Shown: positions 33,488 through 41,691, counted from the first letter of the stretch. The stretch is DNA of 46,504 nucleotides from Steroidobacteraceae bacterium (GCA_025451375.1 JANWKL010000002.1:1-46504); one strand, 5' to 3'. Translations and numbers: made by a program. Notes: generated by a model not told the origin, from the letters alone.

Positions 33488-34411
33488 TCAGGCGCTCATC
33501 TCAACCGTGAACCCCGCGGCACGCCACGCTTCGATTCCGCCCAGCAGCGGCCTGACCCTGGTGAAGCCGGCCTGCCTGAGTTTCAACGCCACCTTCGCGG
33601 CGGACACCTCGTTCGGGCAGGCGCAATAGACCACGACCTCAAGCGCCGGTTGTGAGCGCAGGGTGTCAAGATGCTCATCCGCCGTACGCGCCCCCGGAAT
33701 CCGGCCACCGATCAACTGCGCGCCCGGCAGGCGCGCGTCGATGATGGCGAGCGGCTCGCCGCTGGCGATCATCGCGTGCAGTTCGTGCACGGAGACGCGC
33801 GCCATCCGCAGCTCGCGCAGCAACAGCCAGCGACGCAGGATCTTGATCGCGATGAACACGGCGAGCGCAGCCAACACCAGCTCCGCGCCCTTGCGCCCCA
33901 GATCCCCGAGCGTTGCCGTGACGTCGCCGATGGCGTTGTGGAAGAGCACCCCGAGCAGTAGCGGCACCCCGGCCCAGAACACGGCGCCGCCGGCGTCGAA
34001 GGCGAGGAACGCGGGAATGGGGGCGCGCTGCACGCCGGCGAGTGCGGTCGCCACCGCGCCGAGGCCTGGAATGAACTTCGCCACCAGCAATGAACGCAGG
34101 CCGGCGCGCGCAAAGATATTCTCGGTCTGGCGCACGCAGCTGTCCGGGGAAATCGACACCTTGCACAAGAGGCGCAACGCGCGGTTGCCGAGCTTGGCGC
34201 CGGCTACGTACCAGGCCACATCGGCCACGACGGCGGCGACGACAGCCGTGATCAGGAGCCCGCCCAGGCTTGCGCCCCCCTGGTAGGCGAGTGCGCCCGC
34301 CAGCAGCATGAGCGGGTAGCACGGCACCGGTACGCCGAGCTGATCGAGCAGCACCGCTATCCCCACGGAGGCGTAGGGATAGCGGTGGATCCACTCAAGG
34401 AGATGGTTCAT
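33488..34411 (-). CDS. DedA-family membrane protein fused to a rhodanese domain
   Basis: A 307-residue fusion. Residues about 1-195 are a DedA (SNARE-associated) membrane domain with YPLMLLAGALAYQGG, the family's AKFIPGLGAVATALAG re-entrant region, and several helices. Residues about 205-305 are a cytoplasmic rhodanese fold. The fold contains IIDARLPGAQLIGGRIPGA and the active-site cysteine in VVYCACPNEVSA. DedA proteins act in lipid translocation and proton-motive-force upkeep, while rhodaneses carry sulfur. The joint role is unknown. No adjacent gene is obviously linked. Confidence 0.88.
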   Translation of the reverse strand: MNHLLEWIHRYPYASVGIAVLLDQLGVPVPCYPLMLLAGALAYQGGASLGGLLITAVVAAVVADVAWYVAGAKLGNRALRLLCKVSISPDSCVRQTENIFARAGLRSLLVAKFIPGLGAVATALAGVQRAPIPAFLAFDAGGAVFWAGVPLLLGVLFHNAIGDVTATLGDLGRKGAELVLAALAVFIAIKILRRWLLLRELRMARVSVHELHAMIASGEPLAIIDARLPGAQLIGGRIPGARTADEHLDTLRSQPALEVVVYCACPNEVSAAKVALKLRQAGFTRVRPLLGGIEAWRAAGFTVEMSA

Positions 34412-34516
34412 CGGTCTGTCAGGTCAGTTGGGGCTGGTTGCCGCTGTTGCAACCGCGCTCGGTCTGCGGCCACTCTTAGAATGAAACCAACCAGGCGTAT
34501 GAGCAAATTCATGAGG

Positions 34517-35773
34517 CTAGCTCGCCGGAGGGGCCGGCGGTAGCAGCTCCTTCAGCGGCCGCGATTCGTCGGCGAGCCGGGCCGGATCTACCCGCAGGCG
34601 CTCGGCGACCAGTTTCTTCGCCACCATGAATTCCTGCGGGCGGCTGACCGAGTCCACCGCCAGCAGCACTCCGTCCTTGAGGTAGAACGCGAGGAAGTTG
34701 CGATTCGCGGGCGCGCCGCGCAGCACCGCGGTGTCGTAGCCGCGATTCAGTCCCACCATCTGCAGCTTCAGGTCGTACTGGTCTGACCAGAACCAGGGGA
34801 CCGCGTGGTAAGGCTTGCGCACCCCGACCAGCAGCGCCGCCGCGCTGCGCGCCTGCTCGAGCGCGCTGGGCACCGACTCCAGACGCAGGCGCCGGCCGGC
34901 ATAAACACTCTCGTGGCTGGTGCAGTCGCCGATCGCGAGGATGTCAGGATCGGAGGTCTGGCCGTATTCATCAACCGCGATGCCGTCATCGATGAGGAGT
35001 CCCGCCTCGGCAGCAAGCTCGGTGTTCGGAATCAGCCCGATGCCGACAATCACCACATCGGCCGGAATTACGACGCCGTCGCCGGCCAGCACGGCGGTGA
35101 CGCTTCCGGCCGCGTCGAACTCAAATCCCGTCAAGGCCGTGTTCACCCGGATCCTGACCCCGGCGGCCTCGTGCACCTGAGTGTAGAAGGCGGAGACTTC
35201 CGGCGCCGTGACTCGCTGCAATACCCGCGGCAGCGCTTCGATCAGCGTGACATCGATAGCTTTTTTCCGCGCTACCGCTGCGACCTCGAGCCCGATGTAG
35301 CCGCCCCCGATGATCACCAGCTTATTACCGGCCCTGAATTGGTCGCGCATGCCTTCGGCGTGATCGATGGTGCGAAGGTAGTGCAGGTTGGGGGCGCGGT
35401 TGATGCGGGGGTCCGGCAGGCTCAACTGCCGCGGGCGGCCACCGGTGGCGAGTACCAGTTTCCCGTAGCCGAGCGTGCGGCTGTCCGCCAGCGTCACGGT
35501 CCTGGCGATGCGGTCGATCGAGGTGACGCGGACACCGGGGATGAATTCAATGTTGGCGTTCTGGTAGGTCGCCAGGGACTTCACGTGCAGGCGTTCACGC
35601 GGCATTTCGCCGGCGAGAAAGGCCTTCGACAGGGGCGGGCGCTGATACGGTGCGTGAGCTTCCTCGCCGACCAGCGTGATCGCGCCGGCGTAGCCGTTCA
35701 TGCGCAGCGCAATGGCCATCTCGCCTGCGGCGTGGCCGGCGCCGACGATGAGCACGGAATCCACGGCCGCCAC
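34517..35773 (-). CDS. NAD(P)H-dependent ferredoxin reductase (putidaredoxin-reductase type)
   Basis: A 418-residue FAD enzyme passing electrons from NAD(P)H to the adjacent ferredoxin. The FAD motif is LIVGAGHAAGEMAIAL. The NAD motif is VIIGGGYIGLEVAAVARK near residue 150, and the second FAD motif is LAIGDCTSHE near residue 280. Family relatives serve P450s (CamA, rhodocoxin reductase) and dioxygenases. The longer open frame to 35929 lies inside the ferredoxin gene; the fold starts at the GTG at 35773 (VAAVDSVLIVGAG), two bases after the ferredoxin stop. No ribosome site is visible there, so coupling is likely. Confidence 0.9.
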   Translation of the reverse strand: MAAVDSVLIVGAGHAAGEMAIALRMNGYAGAITLVGEEAHAPYQRPPLSKAFLAGEMPRERLHVKSLATYQNANIEFIPGVRVTSIDRIARTVTLADSRTLGYGKLVLATGGRPRQLSLPDPRINRAPNLHYLRTIDHAEGMRDQFRAGNKLVIIGGGYIGLEVAAVARKKAIDVTLIEALPRVLQRVTAPEVSAFYTQVHEAAGVRIRVNTALTGFEFDAAGSVTAVLAGDGVVIPADVVIVGIGLIPNTELAAEAGLLIDDGIAVDEYGQTSDPDILAIGDCTSHESVYAGRRLRLESVPSALEQARSAAALLVGVRKPYHAVPWFWSDQYDLKLQMVGLNRGYDTAVLRGAPANRNFLAFYLKDGVLLAVDSVSRPQEFMVAKKLVAERLRVDPARLADESRPLKELLPPAPPAS

Positions 35774-35775
35774 GT

Positions 35776-36096
35776 TCAGTATTGCGACGCGGGGATGTGC
35801 AACGTCAGGCCGTCCAGCTCCTCGGTTACGTTGATCTGACACGACAGACGGCTGCCCGGCCGCACGTCCGGCACGCCATCCAGCATCTGCCGCTCCGCAT
35901 CGTTGGCGGGTCCTGTGCGTGCCATCCATTCCGGGTCGACGTAGGTATGGCAGGTGGCGCAGTTGCAGCAGCCCCCGCAGTCTCCGGCGATGCCGGGGAC
36001 CATGTTGTCGACCGCGCCTTGCATCGCGGTCGTACCGCCAGGCATCTCAACCTCGTAACGTCGGCCGCTCTGCTCGATGTAGGTGACTTTGGGCAT
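35776..36096 (-). CDS. [2Fe-2S] ferredoxin (putidaredoxin/adrenodoxin type)
   Basis: A 106-residue electron carrier. The cluster ligands follow C-x5-C-x2-C...C: DCGGCCNCATCH, with the last Cys in SRLSCQI. Two adjacent cysteines (GGCCN) put an extra thiol inside the usual C-x5-C loop. The fold start MPKVTYIEQSGRRYEVE and end LTLHIPASQY are typical. I start at the ATG at 36096; an upstream extension to 36198 adds Arg-rich sequence with no homology. Its partner reductase follows at once. Such pairs feed a P450, but none is present in this window. Confidence 0.92.
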   Translation of the reverse strand: MPKVTYIEQSGRRYEVEMPGGTTAMQGAVDNMVPGIAGDCGGCCNCATCHTYVDPEWMARTGPANDAERQMLDGVPDVRPGSRLSCQINVTEELDGLTLHIPASQY

Positions 36097-36183
36097 GCTT
36101 GCTGCAGTCAACGCGCACGCTCTAGTGTACAGGGTCGACATCCGGCGCAATCGTCGATCCCCCGCCCTGTTCAGGAGAATTCG

Positions 36184-36444
36184 ATGGGCCCGTTGCAAGG
36201 TTTTACCGTTATTGAACTGGCGGGCCTCGGCCCTTGCCCCATGGCCGGCACGTTGCTGGCCGACATGGGTGCCGAGGTTATCCGCGTCGAGCGCCGCGCC
36301 CAGTTGTCCCCGAACCAGGGTGGGCGTGGGAGGTTCGGTCCACCGCCGGTCGCCGGGTATGCATCATCCGCCACCTGCATAACCAGGTTACCGCTATGGA
36401 ATCAGATGTTTATGCTGGCGATGCGGTGTCCTGAGCCGATGTAA
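36184..36444 (+). pseudogene. Truncated class III CoA-transferase / alpha-methylacyl-CoA racemase fragment
   Basis: AGGAGA lies before the ATG at 36184. The first 38 codons are a clean family N-terminus: MGPLQGFTVIELAGLGPCP, then MAGTLLADMGAEVIRVER. Family homology stops near 36297. What follows is unrelated sequence that hits a stop at 36444, about 86 codons in all against the 350-400 usual for the family. No other part of such a gene follows. It is a remnant left by a deletion, between the ferredoxin pair and a crotonase gene. Confidence 0.75.
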
Positions 36445-36479
36445 CGTAGCCTACTGTGCAGCAATGGAGACTGGCGTCT

Positions 36480-37262
36480 ATGACCTATACGCGCATTACC
36501 TACGAGATTCAGAATGACGTGGCGGTGTTGCGGCTGAACGATCCGCCATCGCTGAACGCTGCATCGCTTGAGATGGCCGATGAGTTGCTGCACGCCGTGG
36601 ATCGGGCGCAACACGAATCGCGAGCGCTGCTCATCGGTAGTGTCGGGCGCGCGTTTTGTTCGGGCGCCAATCTCACGGCTGGGCGCCTTGACCCTGACGA
36701 TCCGCAACGCGACCTGGGCGCGCCGCTCGAAACCCACTTCAACCCCCTCATTCTGCGGCTGCGCGACAGCAAAGTGCCGGTCGTGACAGCGGTGCGCGGC
36801 GCGGCGGCTGGCGTAGGCGCATCAATCGCCTTGTGTGCCGATATCATCGTGGCGGGAGAGAGCGCTTATTTCTATCAGGCGTTCCGTCACGTTGGGCTGG
36901 TGCCCGATGCCGGAGCAGCTTATCTGCTCTCGCGTGCAGTCGGGCGCGTACGCGCCATGGAGTTGATGCTGCTTGGTGAAAAACTGCCGGCCGCCAAGGC
37001 GCTTGCGTGGGGCCTGATCACGCGTGTGGTTGCGGATGCCGAGTTGGACGCCAGTGCGCTCGGGATAGCGGAGCAGCTGGCGCACGGTCCACTCGCCCTG
37101 GGGATGATTCGTCGCGGCGCCTGGTCAGCGCTCGACCTGGATCTGGAGCGCGAACTCGCACACGAGCGCGAGCAGCAATGCGCCGCCGGGCGTACGGCCG
37201 ATTTTGTGGAAGGAGTAACTGCGTTCCGGGAAAAGCGCACTGCCAGATTCAAGGGCGCCTGA
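36480..37262 (+). CDS. Enoyl-CoA hydratase/isomerase family protein (PaaG-like)
   Basis: A 260-residue crotonase-fold enzyme. The CoA/oxyanion segments are VGRAFCSGANLTAG and VRGAAAGVGASIALCADIIV. The downstream motif FRHVGLVPDAGAAYLLSRAVG holds an Asp, as in the ring isomerase PaaG and delta3-delta2 enoyl-CoA isomerases, rather than the second Glu of hydratases. Isomerase activity is therefore more likely. The frame can be read from a GTG at 36456, but the ATG at 36480 matches the family start. It sits directly downstream of the CoA-transferase remnant, probably once in the same operon. Confidence 0.88.
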   Translation: MTYTRITYEIQNDVAVLRLNDPPSLNAASLEMADELLHAVDRAQHESRALLIGSVGRAFCSGANLTAGRLDPDDPQRDLGAPLETHFNPLILRLRDSKVPVVTAVRGAAAGVGASIALCADIIVAGESAYFYQAFRHVGLVPDAGAAYLLSRAVGRVRAMELMLLGEKLPAAKALAWGLITRVVADAELDASALGIAEQLAHGPLALGMIRRGAWSALDLDLERELAHEREQQCAAGRTADFVEGVTAFREKRTARFKGA

Positions 37263-37323
37263 GGCGCTCAGGTAACTCAACAGTGGCGTCCGCTAACACA
37301 GTTCGATTTCACAGGGGGCAAGC

Positions 37324-37623
37324 ATGTCAGCAGATGGCAACTGGAAAGTGACGATCAAGGCGCCGATGGGTGCGATGGCAACGCGGCTAACCATCAAGAG
37401 TAAGGGCGGCGTGTTCACGGGCACCCAGTCCGGCCAGGGGCAGAGCGCCGAAGTGACTGACGGGAAGATCGACGGTGATGCAATAACCTGGTCAAACAAT
37501 GTAACGACGCCGCTGAAAATAACGCTGGAGTACTCCGGCGTTCTGAGTGGCGACGAGATGTCGGGCAAGGTCAAGGCAGGGCTCATGGGCACATTTCCGT
37601 TTACCGGAATTCGCGAGGACTGA
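37324..37623 (+). CDS. Small conserved-looking protein of unknown function (99 aa)
   Basis: I do not recognise a named domain. The product is beta-rich, with alternating short strands: NWKVTIKAPMG, MATRLTIKSKGGVFTGTQSG, LKITLEYSGVLSGDEMSGKV and MGTFPFTG. It has no signal peptide. Proteins of this style occur beside crotonase and steroid/terpenoid catabolic genes. CAGGGGGC lies four bases before the ATG, so it is probably translated. It follows the PaaG-like gene after 61 bases and converges on the SDR gene. Confidence 0.75.
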   Translation: MSADGNWKVTIKAPMGAMATRLTIKSKGGVFTGTQSGQGQSAEVTDGKIDGDAITWSNNVTTPLKITLEYSGVLSGDEMSGKVKAGLMGTFPFTGIRED

Positions 37624-37707
37624 AGCGTCGACCGGTGCGCCAAGGGCTGCTGACGGCAGGACGGCTCAGCGGCAGCCGCGCGGCCGGCCCTTCATCGACG
37701 CCGGAGG

Positions 37708-38415
37708 TCACACGCGCCCTGTCACTGGCAACAGTGCGCCGGTTACGGCAGAGGACTCATCCGAGGCCAGGAACAGGATGACGCTGGCAAGCGCCTCGGG
37801 AGTGACCCATTTGCTGAAGTCGGCCTGGGGCATTTCCGCACGGTTAGCCGGCGTATCGAGGATCGATGGCAGCACGGCATTCACTGTGATTCCAAGCGCC
37901 TTCACTTCCTCAGCGAGACTCTCGGTCAGGCGATGAACCCCCGCCTTTGAGGTGGCGTACGGTCCCATTCCGGCGCCGGCTTTTATTGCGGCGTTGGCAC
38001 CTATATTGATGATTCGTCCGCCGCCGCTCTTGCGCATGTGGGTCAGCGCCGCGCGCGAGGCGTTGACCGCCGTCTTGACGTTGATTGCGTAGAGCAGATC
38101 CCAGGTCTGTGAATCCCCGTCCGCAACGGTCTGCCAGCGAAAGGCGCCCGCGATGTTGACCAGCACGTCCAGGCCGTGCAGGCCATCGTGCGCGGCATTG
38201 ATCGCTTTCGTGGCGTCCGCCGCGAGGCTTAAGTCCACTCCGCCCAGCGGCACGGCGTCCGGCCCACAGGCTTCCAGCAGGCCCGGCGGTGGCTGGGTAG
38301 CGTGGTCGATCAATGCGACGCGGGCGCCCGCGGCAACCGCGGCGCGCGCGGTCGCCGATCCCAAGGCGCCGTAGGCGCCGGTGATGACGATCGCCTTACG
38401 AGCAAGACTGGCCAT
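37708..38415 (-). CDS. Short-chain dehydrogenase/reductase with altered catalytic serine
   Basis: A 235-residue Rossmann-fold oxidoreductase. The cofactor loop is TGAYGALGSATARA, and Asp in ALIDHA suggests NAD(H) preference. LVNIAGAF is the NAG-type motif. The catalytic Tyr-x3-Lys is PYATSKAG. The residue 13 positions before the Tyr, normally Ser, is Ala (NIGANAA). Activity may be reduced or rely on another residue, as in the dihydropteridine-reductase branch. AAGGGA precedes the ATG by six bases. Substrate unknown. Convergent with the small 99-residue gene. Confidence 0.87.
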   Translation of the reverse strand: MASLARKAIVITGAYGALGSATARAAVAAGARVALIDHATQPPPGLLEACGPDAVPLGGVDLSLAADATKAINAAHDGLHGLDVLVNIAGAFRWQTVADGDSQTWDLLYAINVKTAVNASRAALTHMRKSGGGRIINIGANAAIKAGAGMGPYATSKAGVHRLTESLAEEVKALGITVNAVLPSILDTPANRAEMPQADFSKWVTPEALASVILFLASDESSAVTGALLPVTGRV

Positions 38416-38848
38416 ATATTCCCTTTGCGGAGCCGGGGAAGGCTCATCGCCACATCATAAGGCTTGAGCAGCGGAGCGCAGCTCATCCATTCTGTACGGA
38501 GCGTGCCGGCGTGCGCAGGCGTCGGATTTGCAGAACCACAGCAGCGATGGCTGCCTGCTACTTCACGAACGCCGTCACACCGGCGACGACGGCCAGGAGG
38601 CTGATCACGGTGTGAAACACGCCAAACGCGGTCAGGCCCATGATCAGCAGCTCTCTGTAAGGTTCATCAGCCCCACCAGGGCGCCGCGCGCCATCTATGT
38701 ATATATAAGGAGTAGGAGTCCAGGGCAGCCGGGCGCAGTGCGCGCCAGGGATGTATATAGAGTACGTGAGCAAGCTGCATTCGAGGGGGACGACAATGCC
38801 AGGCGCGCTATCCGACGATCGTAGGACTCACTTCGCCGTGAAGAACGA
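38416..38848. other. Intergenic stretch with a decayed gene and AT-rich repeats
   Basis: 433 bases without an intact gene. It holds a minus-strand membrane-protein stub (38558-38641). It also holds two copies of ATGTATATA, at 38697-38705 and 38751-38759, 54 bases apart, in otherwise GC-rich DNA. The first copy leads into TATATAAGGAGTAGGAGT. These may be part of the promoter of the methyltransferase gene or left from a rearrangement. Confidence 0.45.
38558..38641 (-). pseudogene. Stub of a membrane protein (one helix)
   Basis: From the ATG at 38639-38641 the minus strand reads MGLTAFGVFHTVISLLAVV, then AGVTAFVK and a stop: a single transmembrane helix of 27 residues. The helix looks like the first segment of a multi-helix membrane protein, cut right after it. 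The longer frame from 38773 adds non-homologous sequence. It could instead be a real one-helix peptide. Confidence 0.35.
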
Positions 38849-40030
38849 TTGAACGCAGCACCGAATTCTGGCGTCAGCGTGCCGCCCGTCGTTCACTGGG
38901 CCGAAGACGGCGAGGCGTGTTCGGCGCCCTGGCGCTCGGAGAGCGGCGCGCCGCCGCCCAAGCGCGTGGTGCTCGCCGATGACCGCACGACGGCCGACGA
39001 TGCCTACGGCCTCGTGTGCCAGGGCACGGCGCTACTGTGGCGTGGCGATTTTCAGAACGCGCGCCAGATGCTGGTTGCGCTGGCGAGCCGCGCCGACCGT
39101 CAGGCACGCAAGTCGAGGAAGCGGGCGGCAGGCGCGGCACCTGCATCGCCTGCGGAGACTTTCCACCTGTACCGTCAGTCCCGTTCACAGCGCGCGCGTA
39201 TCTTGGGAGCGCTGCTGGTGCCGCTGGATGCGGACTATGGAATTCCGCTACGGCGCGCGCCCGACATCAGGCAAGCCTGCACGGAAGCCTTTGGTCCGAC
39301 AGAGGGGCCCTCAATCACGCCGTTGCGGGCGTTGCTGGGGGTGATCGGTGCCCACCAATGGCGCATCAAAGGAATTGAGATCCCCGCGATCAGTGGCCGC
39401 ATTCATCCGTACTATGGTGTGTTCACGCCGATTCGCAGTGAATACGTCGATCTCGTCGCATCGGCGCCGTTGCCGGCCCTCACGGCATCGTCCAGCGTCG
39501 CGTTCGACATCGGCACCGGGACGGGGGTCCTGGCGGCCGTGCTCGCGCGCCGCGGGATCATGCGGGTAGTCGCCACCGAACAGGACCCGCGGGCGCTCGC
39601 CTGCGCGCGGGAGAATCTGGAGCGTCTCGGGCTGGCGGCGCACGTAGATGTGGTCGAGGCGGATCTGTTTCCCACCGGCCGTGCCGCGCTGGTGGTTTGC
39701 AACCCGCCCTGGATTCCTGCGCGACCGAGCTCACCTATCGAGCGCGGCATCTACGATCCGGAGAGTCAGATGCTATTTGGGTTCCTGCGCGCCCTGCCTG
39801 CGCATCTGCAGCCAGGGGGCGAGGGCTGGCTCATTCTGTCGGATCTCGCCGAGCACCTGGGATTGCGTCCAAGGTCAGAGCTGCTGGCTGCAATCGAGTC
39901 CGCGGGGTTGCAGGTGATGGAACGCATGGAGGTGCGGCCAAAGCATCCCCGCGTGTCCGACGAGAGCGATCCGCTGCACGCGGCGCGGGCGGCCGAGGTG
40001 ACATCGCTGTGGCGTCTGGTAACGCGCTGA
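38849..40030 (+). CDS. Class I SAM-dependent methyltransferase (HemK/RlmG-like NPPW motif)
   Basis: A 393-residue protein. Residues about 1-195 are an N-terminal domain with little I can name. The Rossmann methyltransferase domain (about 215-345) has the SAM motif FDIGTGTGVLAAVLARRG. Its catalytic NPPW is in VVCNPPWIPARPSS, the (N/D)PP(Y/F/W) type that methylates amide or base nitrogen. PYYGVFTPIRSEYVDLV before it resembles PrmC/RlmG-type enzymes. The only in-frame start upstream of good coding sequence is TTG at 38849; GTG at 38879 is the alternative. Target unknown. Confidence 0.8.
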   Translation: MNAAPNSGVSVPPVVHWAEDGEACSAPWRSESGAPPPKRVVLADDRTTADDAYGLVCQGTALLWRGDFQNARQMLVALASRADRQARKSRKRAAGAAPASPAETFHLYRQSRSQRARILGALLVPLDADYGIPLRRAPDIRQACTEAFGPTEGPSITPLRALLGVIGAHQWRIKGIEIPAISGRIHPYYGVFTPIRSEYVDLVASAPLPALTASSSVAFDIGTGTGVLAAVLARRGIMRVVATEQDPRALACARENLERLGLAAHVDVVEADLFPTGRAALVVCNPPWIPARPSSPIERGIYDPESQMLFGFLRALPAHLQPGGEGWLILSDLAEHLGLRPRSELLAAIESAGLQVMERMEVRPKHPRVSDESDPLHAARAAEVTSLWRLVTR

Positions 40031-40065
40031 ATCTCACCACCGGCAGCGGTCCGGGCCGGTCGTCG

Positions 40066-40686
40066 CTAGGCTTCACGACGTGCCTGGAACCGTCGCGCCT
40101 TCATGCGGTTTCCGCAGACCTGCATATTGCACCAGCGACGCGTGTGATTCTTGCTGGTGTCCAGAAAGAGCCAGCGGCACGATTCCGCCCCGCAGGCGCG
40201 GATAAAAAGCATCGCTTCTGACAACATGAGCTGCGAGGCGGCGCGTGACAGCATCCATACCGGGAGCGCTGCGTTCGTTTCAGCGCGGCCCCAGTCCCAC
40301 GCGGGTCCGGATCGCTCCCACTTCAGTTCCTGGTGCGCGCTCATACCGCGGAAGTACCGCTCGAGAGTCCTGACGGCCGCCGGCGGAGGCGGGCGCCCTT
40401 CCACGCCGCCGTATAGTGCGGCAGCCAGGGCCTCGCGTAACTCGTGCGCAGAGCGCAGCGTCCGGGCCGCGGCGCGCGGGTTCACCGCGTCCGCCAGCCG
40501 GCGCGCCTGCCCGGTGTCGAGGAGCCGCGTCTGCCTGGTGAACCTCAACAGATCGGCATAGTCCGCCAGTAACTCGCGCGGTCCGCCTTCGCGGAAGCGG
40601 TTATCGAGCGAGTTGACGAAATCCAGAGCTGGGTGACCGCCGCATAGATCGTAAGGCGGCCGTGCCTCGAGGGCTTGGGGCATCAC
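40066..40686 (-). CDS. ABATE/CGNR zinc-finger transcriptional regulator
   Basis: A 206-residue protein. The N-terminal ABATE domain begins LCGGHPALDFVNSLDNR. The C-terminal CGNR zinc finger is CGAESCRWLFLDTSKNHTRRWCNMQVCGNR, with four cysteines and the motif that names the family. Such proteins are taken to be DNA-binding stress or ligand regulators. It is divergent from an EamA exporter, with 60 bases between that contain an inverted repeat, so it probably controls that exporter and itself. The first two codons are both ATG. Confidence 0.92.
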   Translation of the reverse strand: MMPQALEARPPYDLCGGHPALDFVNSLDNRFREGGPRELLADYADLLRFTRQTRLLDTGQARRLADAVNPRAAARTLRSAHELREALAAALYGGVEGRPPPPAAVRTLERYFRGMSAHQELKWERSGPAWDWGRAETNAALPVWMLSRAASQLMLSEAMLFIRACGAESCRWLFLDTSKNHTRRWCNMQVCGNRMKARRFQARREA

Positions 40687-40687
40687 G

Positions 40688-40719
40688 CCTGTAACCTCTA
40701 AAGAGAGATTTACAGGTTA
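40688..40719. promoter_or_regulatory. Inverted repeat between CGNR regulator and EamA exporter
   Basis: CCTGTAA (40688-40694) and TTACAGG (40710-40716) form a perfect seven-base inverted repeat with a 15-base spacer. An overlapping pair TAACCT/AGGTTA extends it to 40719. It lies one base upstream of the CGNR start codon and about 30 bases before the exporter start, in a local AT-rich patch. Likely operator for the CGNR protein. Confidence 0.5.
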
Positions 40720-40746
40720 TAGTAAACCCTTCCATTCTAACCGTCT

Positions 40747-41691
40747 ATGTCGGCGTCAGGGGTTATGGGTCGATTGCTTGCGGCGCCGCGCCGGCGCGTG
40801 GACGTGCGGGTACTGCTGGCCTTCGCGGCGATCTACTTGCTGTGGGGAGCGACATTTCTTGCGATACGCATCGCCGTATTGCAGATCCCGCCGTTTTTTA
40901 CCGCGGGGCTGCGGTTTTTCATCGCTGGTGTAGTGCTCTATACGTTCATGCGCCTGCGCGGACAGCCTGGTCCTACCGCGGCGCAGTGGCGCGGCATCGC
41001 GGTGACAGCCGTGTGCATGTTTGTCGCGACCTATGGGGCGCTGTTCTGGGCGGAGCAATACGTGCCATCCGGGGTGACCTCCGTGATTGAAGCAACGCTG
41101 CCCCTGATGACCATTGTCTTCGAGGTTTTTATCTTCCGTCAGCAACCGTTTCGCTGGCGGATGCTGGCTTCCGTGGCGCTGGGTTTTTGCGGCGTCGCGT
41201 GGCTGCTGATCCGGAATGACCAGCAGCCCCTCCCGGTGCTGCCGTGTCTTGCGATCCTCGCGGGCGGCGTGGCCTGGTCGTTGGGGGCGGTACTGACGCG
41301 TTCCATGGCCCGCCCGCAGTCGCTGCCGCTCACCGCCGGGGCGCAGATGATGCTCGGTGGCGCCGTGCTGCTGGTGCTGTCGCAACTCACTGGCGAACTG
41401 CAGCCGTTTCCCCAGGTCTCGCTGCACGCGGCGCTGGCATTGCTGTATCTGATCGTCGGCGGCTCGCTGCTTGGTTTCACGGCCTACGCCTGGCTGCTGG
41501 TTCGCATGCCGGCGACCCGCGTCGCGAGCCACGCCTATGTGAATCCGCTGGTCGCTGTCGCCCTGGGTTATTTTGTGGCGGGTGAGGTGTTTACCACCCG
41601 CATGGCGCTCGCTGCGGTGCTCGTCGTGGCGAGCGTGTTCCTGATTCTCAAGAGCCCGCAGGCCGCCGCAGAAGCGCCGGCGATATCATGA
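40747..41691 (+). CDS. EamA-family (DMT superfamily) metabolite exporter
   Basis: A ten-helix inner-membrane transporter of 314 residues with two EamA repeats (about 20-155 and 165-305). Landmarks are YLLWGATFLAIRIAV, the ATYGALFWAEQYVPSGVTSVI helix pair, and in the second half ASHAYVNPLVAVALGYFVAGE. YedA-like. The substrate may be an amino acid or a toxic metabolite. The start may be the ATG at 40747 or at 40765, the latter with AGGGG close upstream. Probably regulated by the divergent CGNR protein. Overlaps the convergent DUF1275 gene by six bases. Confidence 0.9.
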   Translation: MSASGVMGRLLAAPRRRVDVRVLLAFAAIYLLWGATFLAIRIAVLQIPPFFTAGLRFFIAGVVLYTFMRLRGQPGPTAAQWRGIAVTAVCMFVATYGALFWAEQYVPSGVTSVIEATLPLMTIVFEVFIFRQQPFRWRMLASVALGFCGVAWLLIRNDQQPLPVLPCLAILAGGVAWSLGAVLTRSMARPQSLPLTAGAQMMLGGAVLLVLSQLTGELQPFPQVSLHAALALLYLIVGGSLLGFTAYAWLLVRMPATRVASHAYVNPLVAVALGYFVAGEVFTTRMALAAVLVVASVFLILKSPQAAAEAPAIS

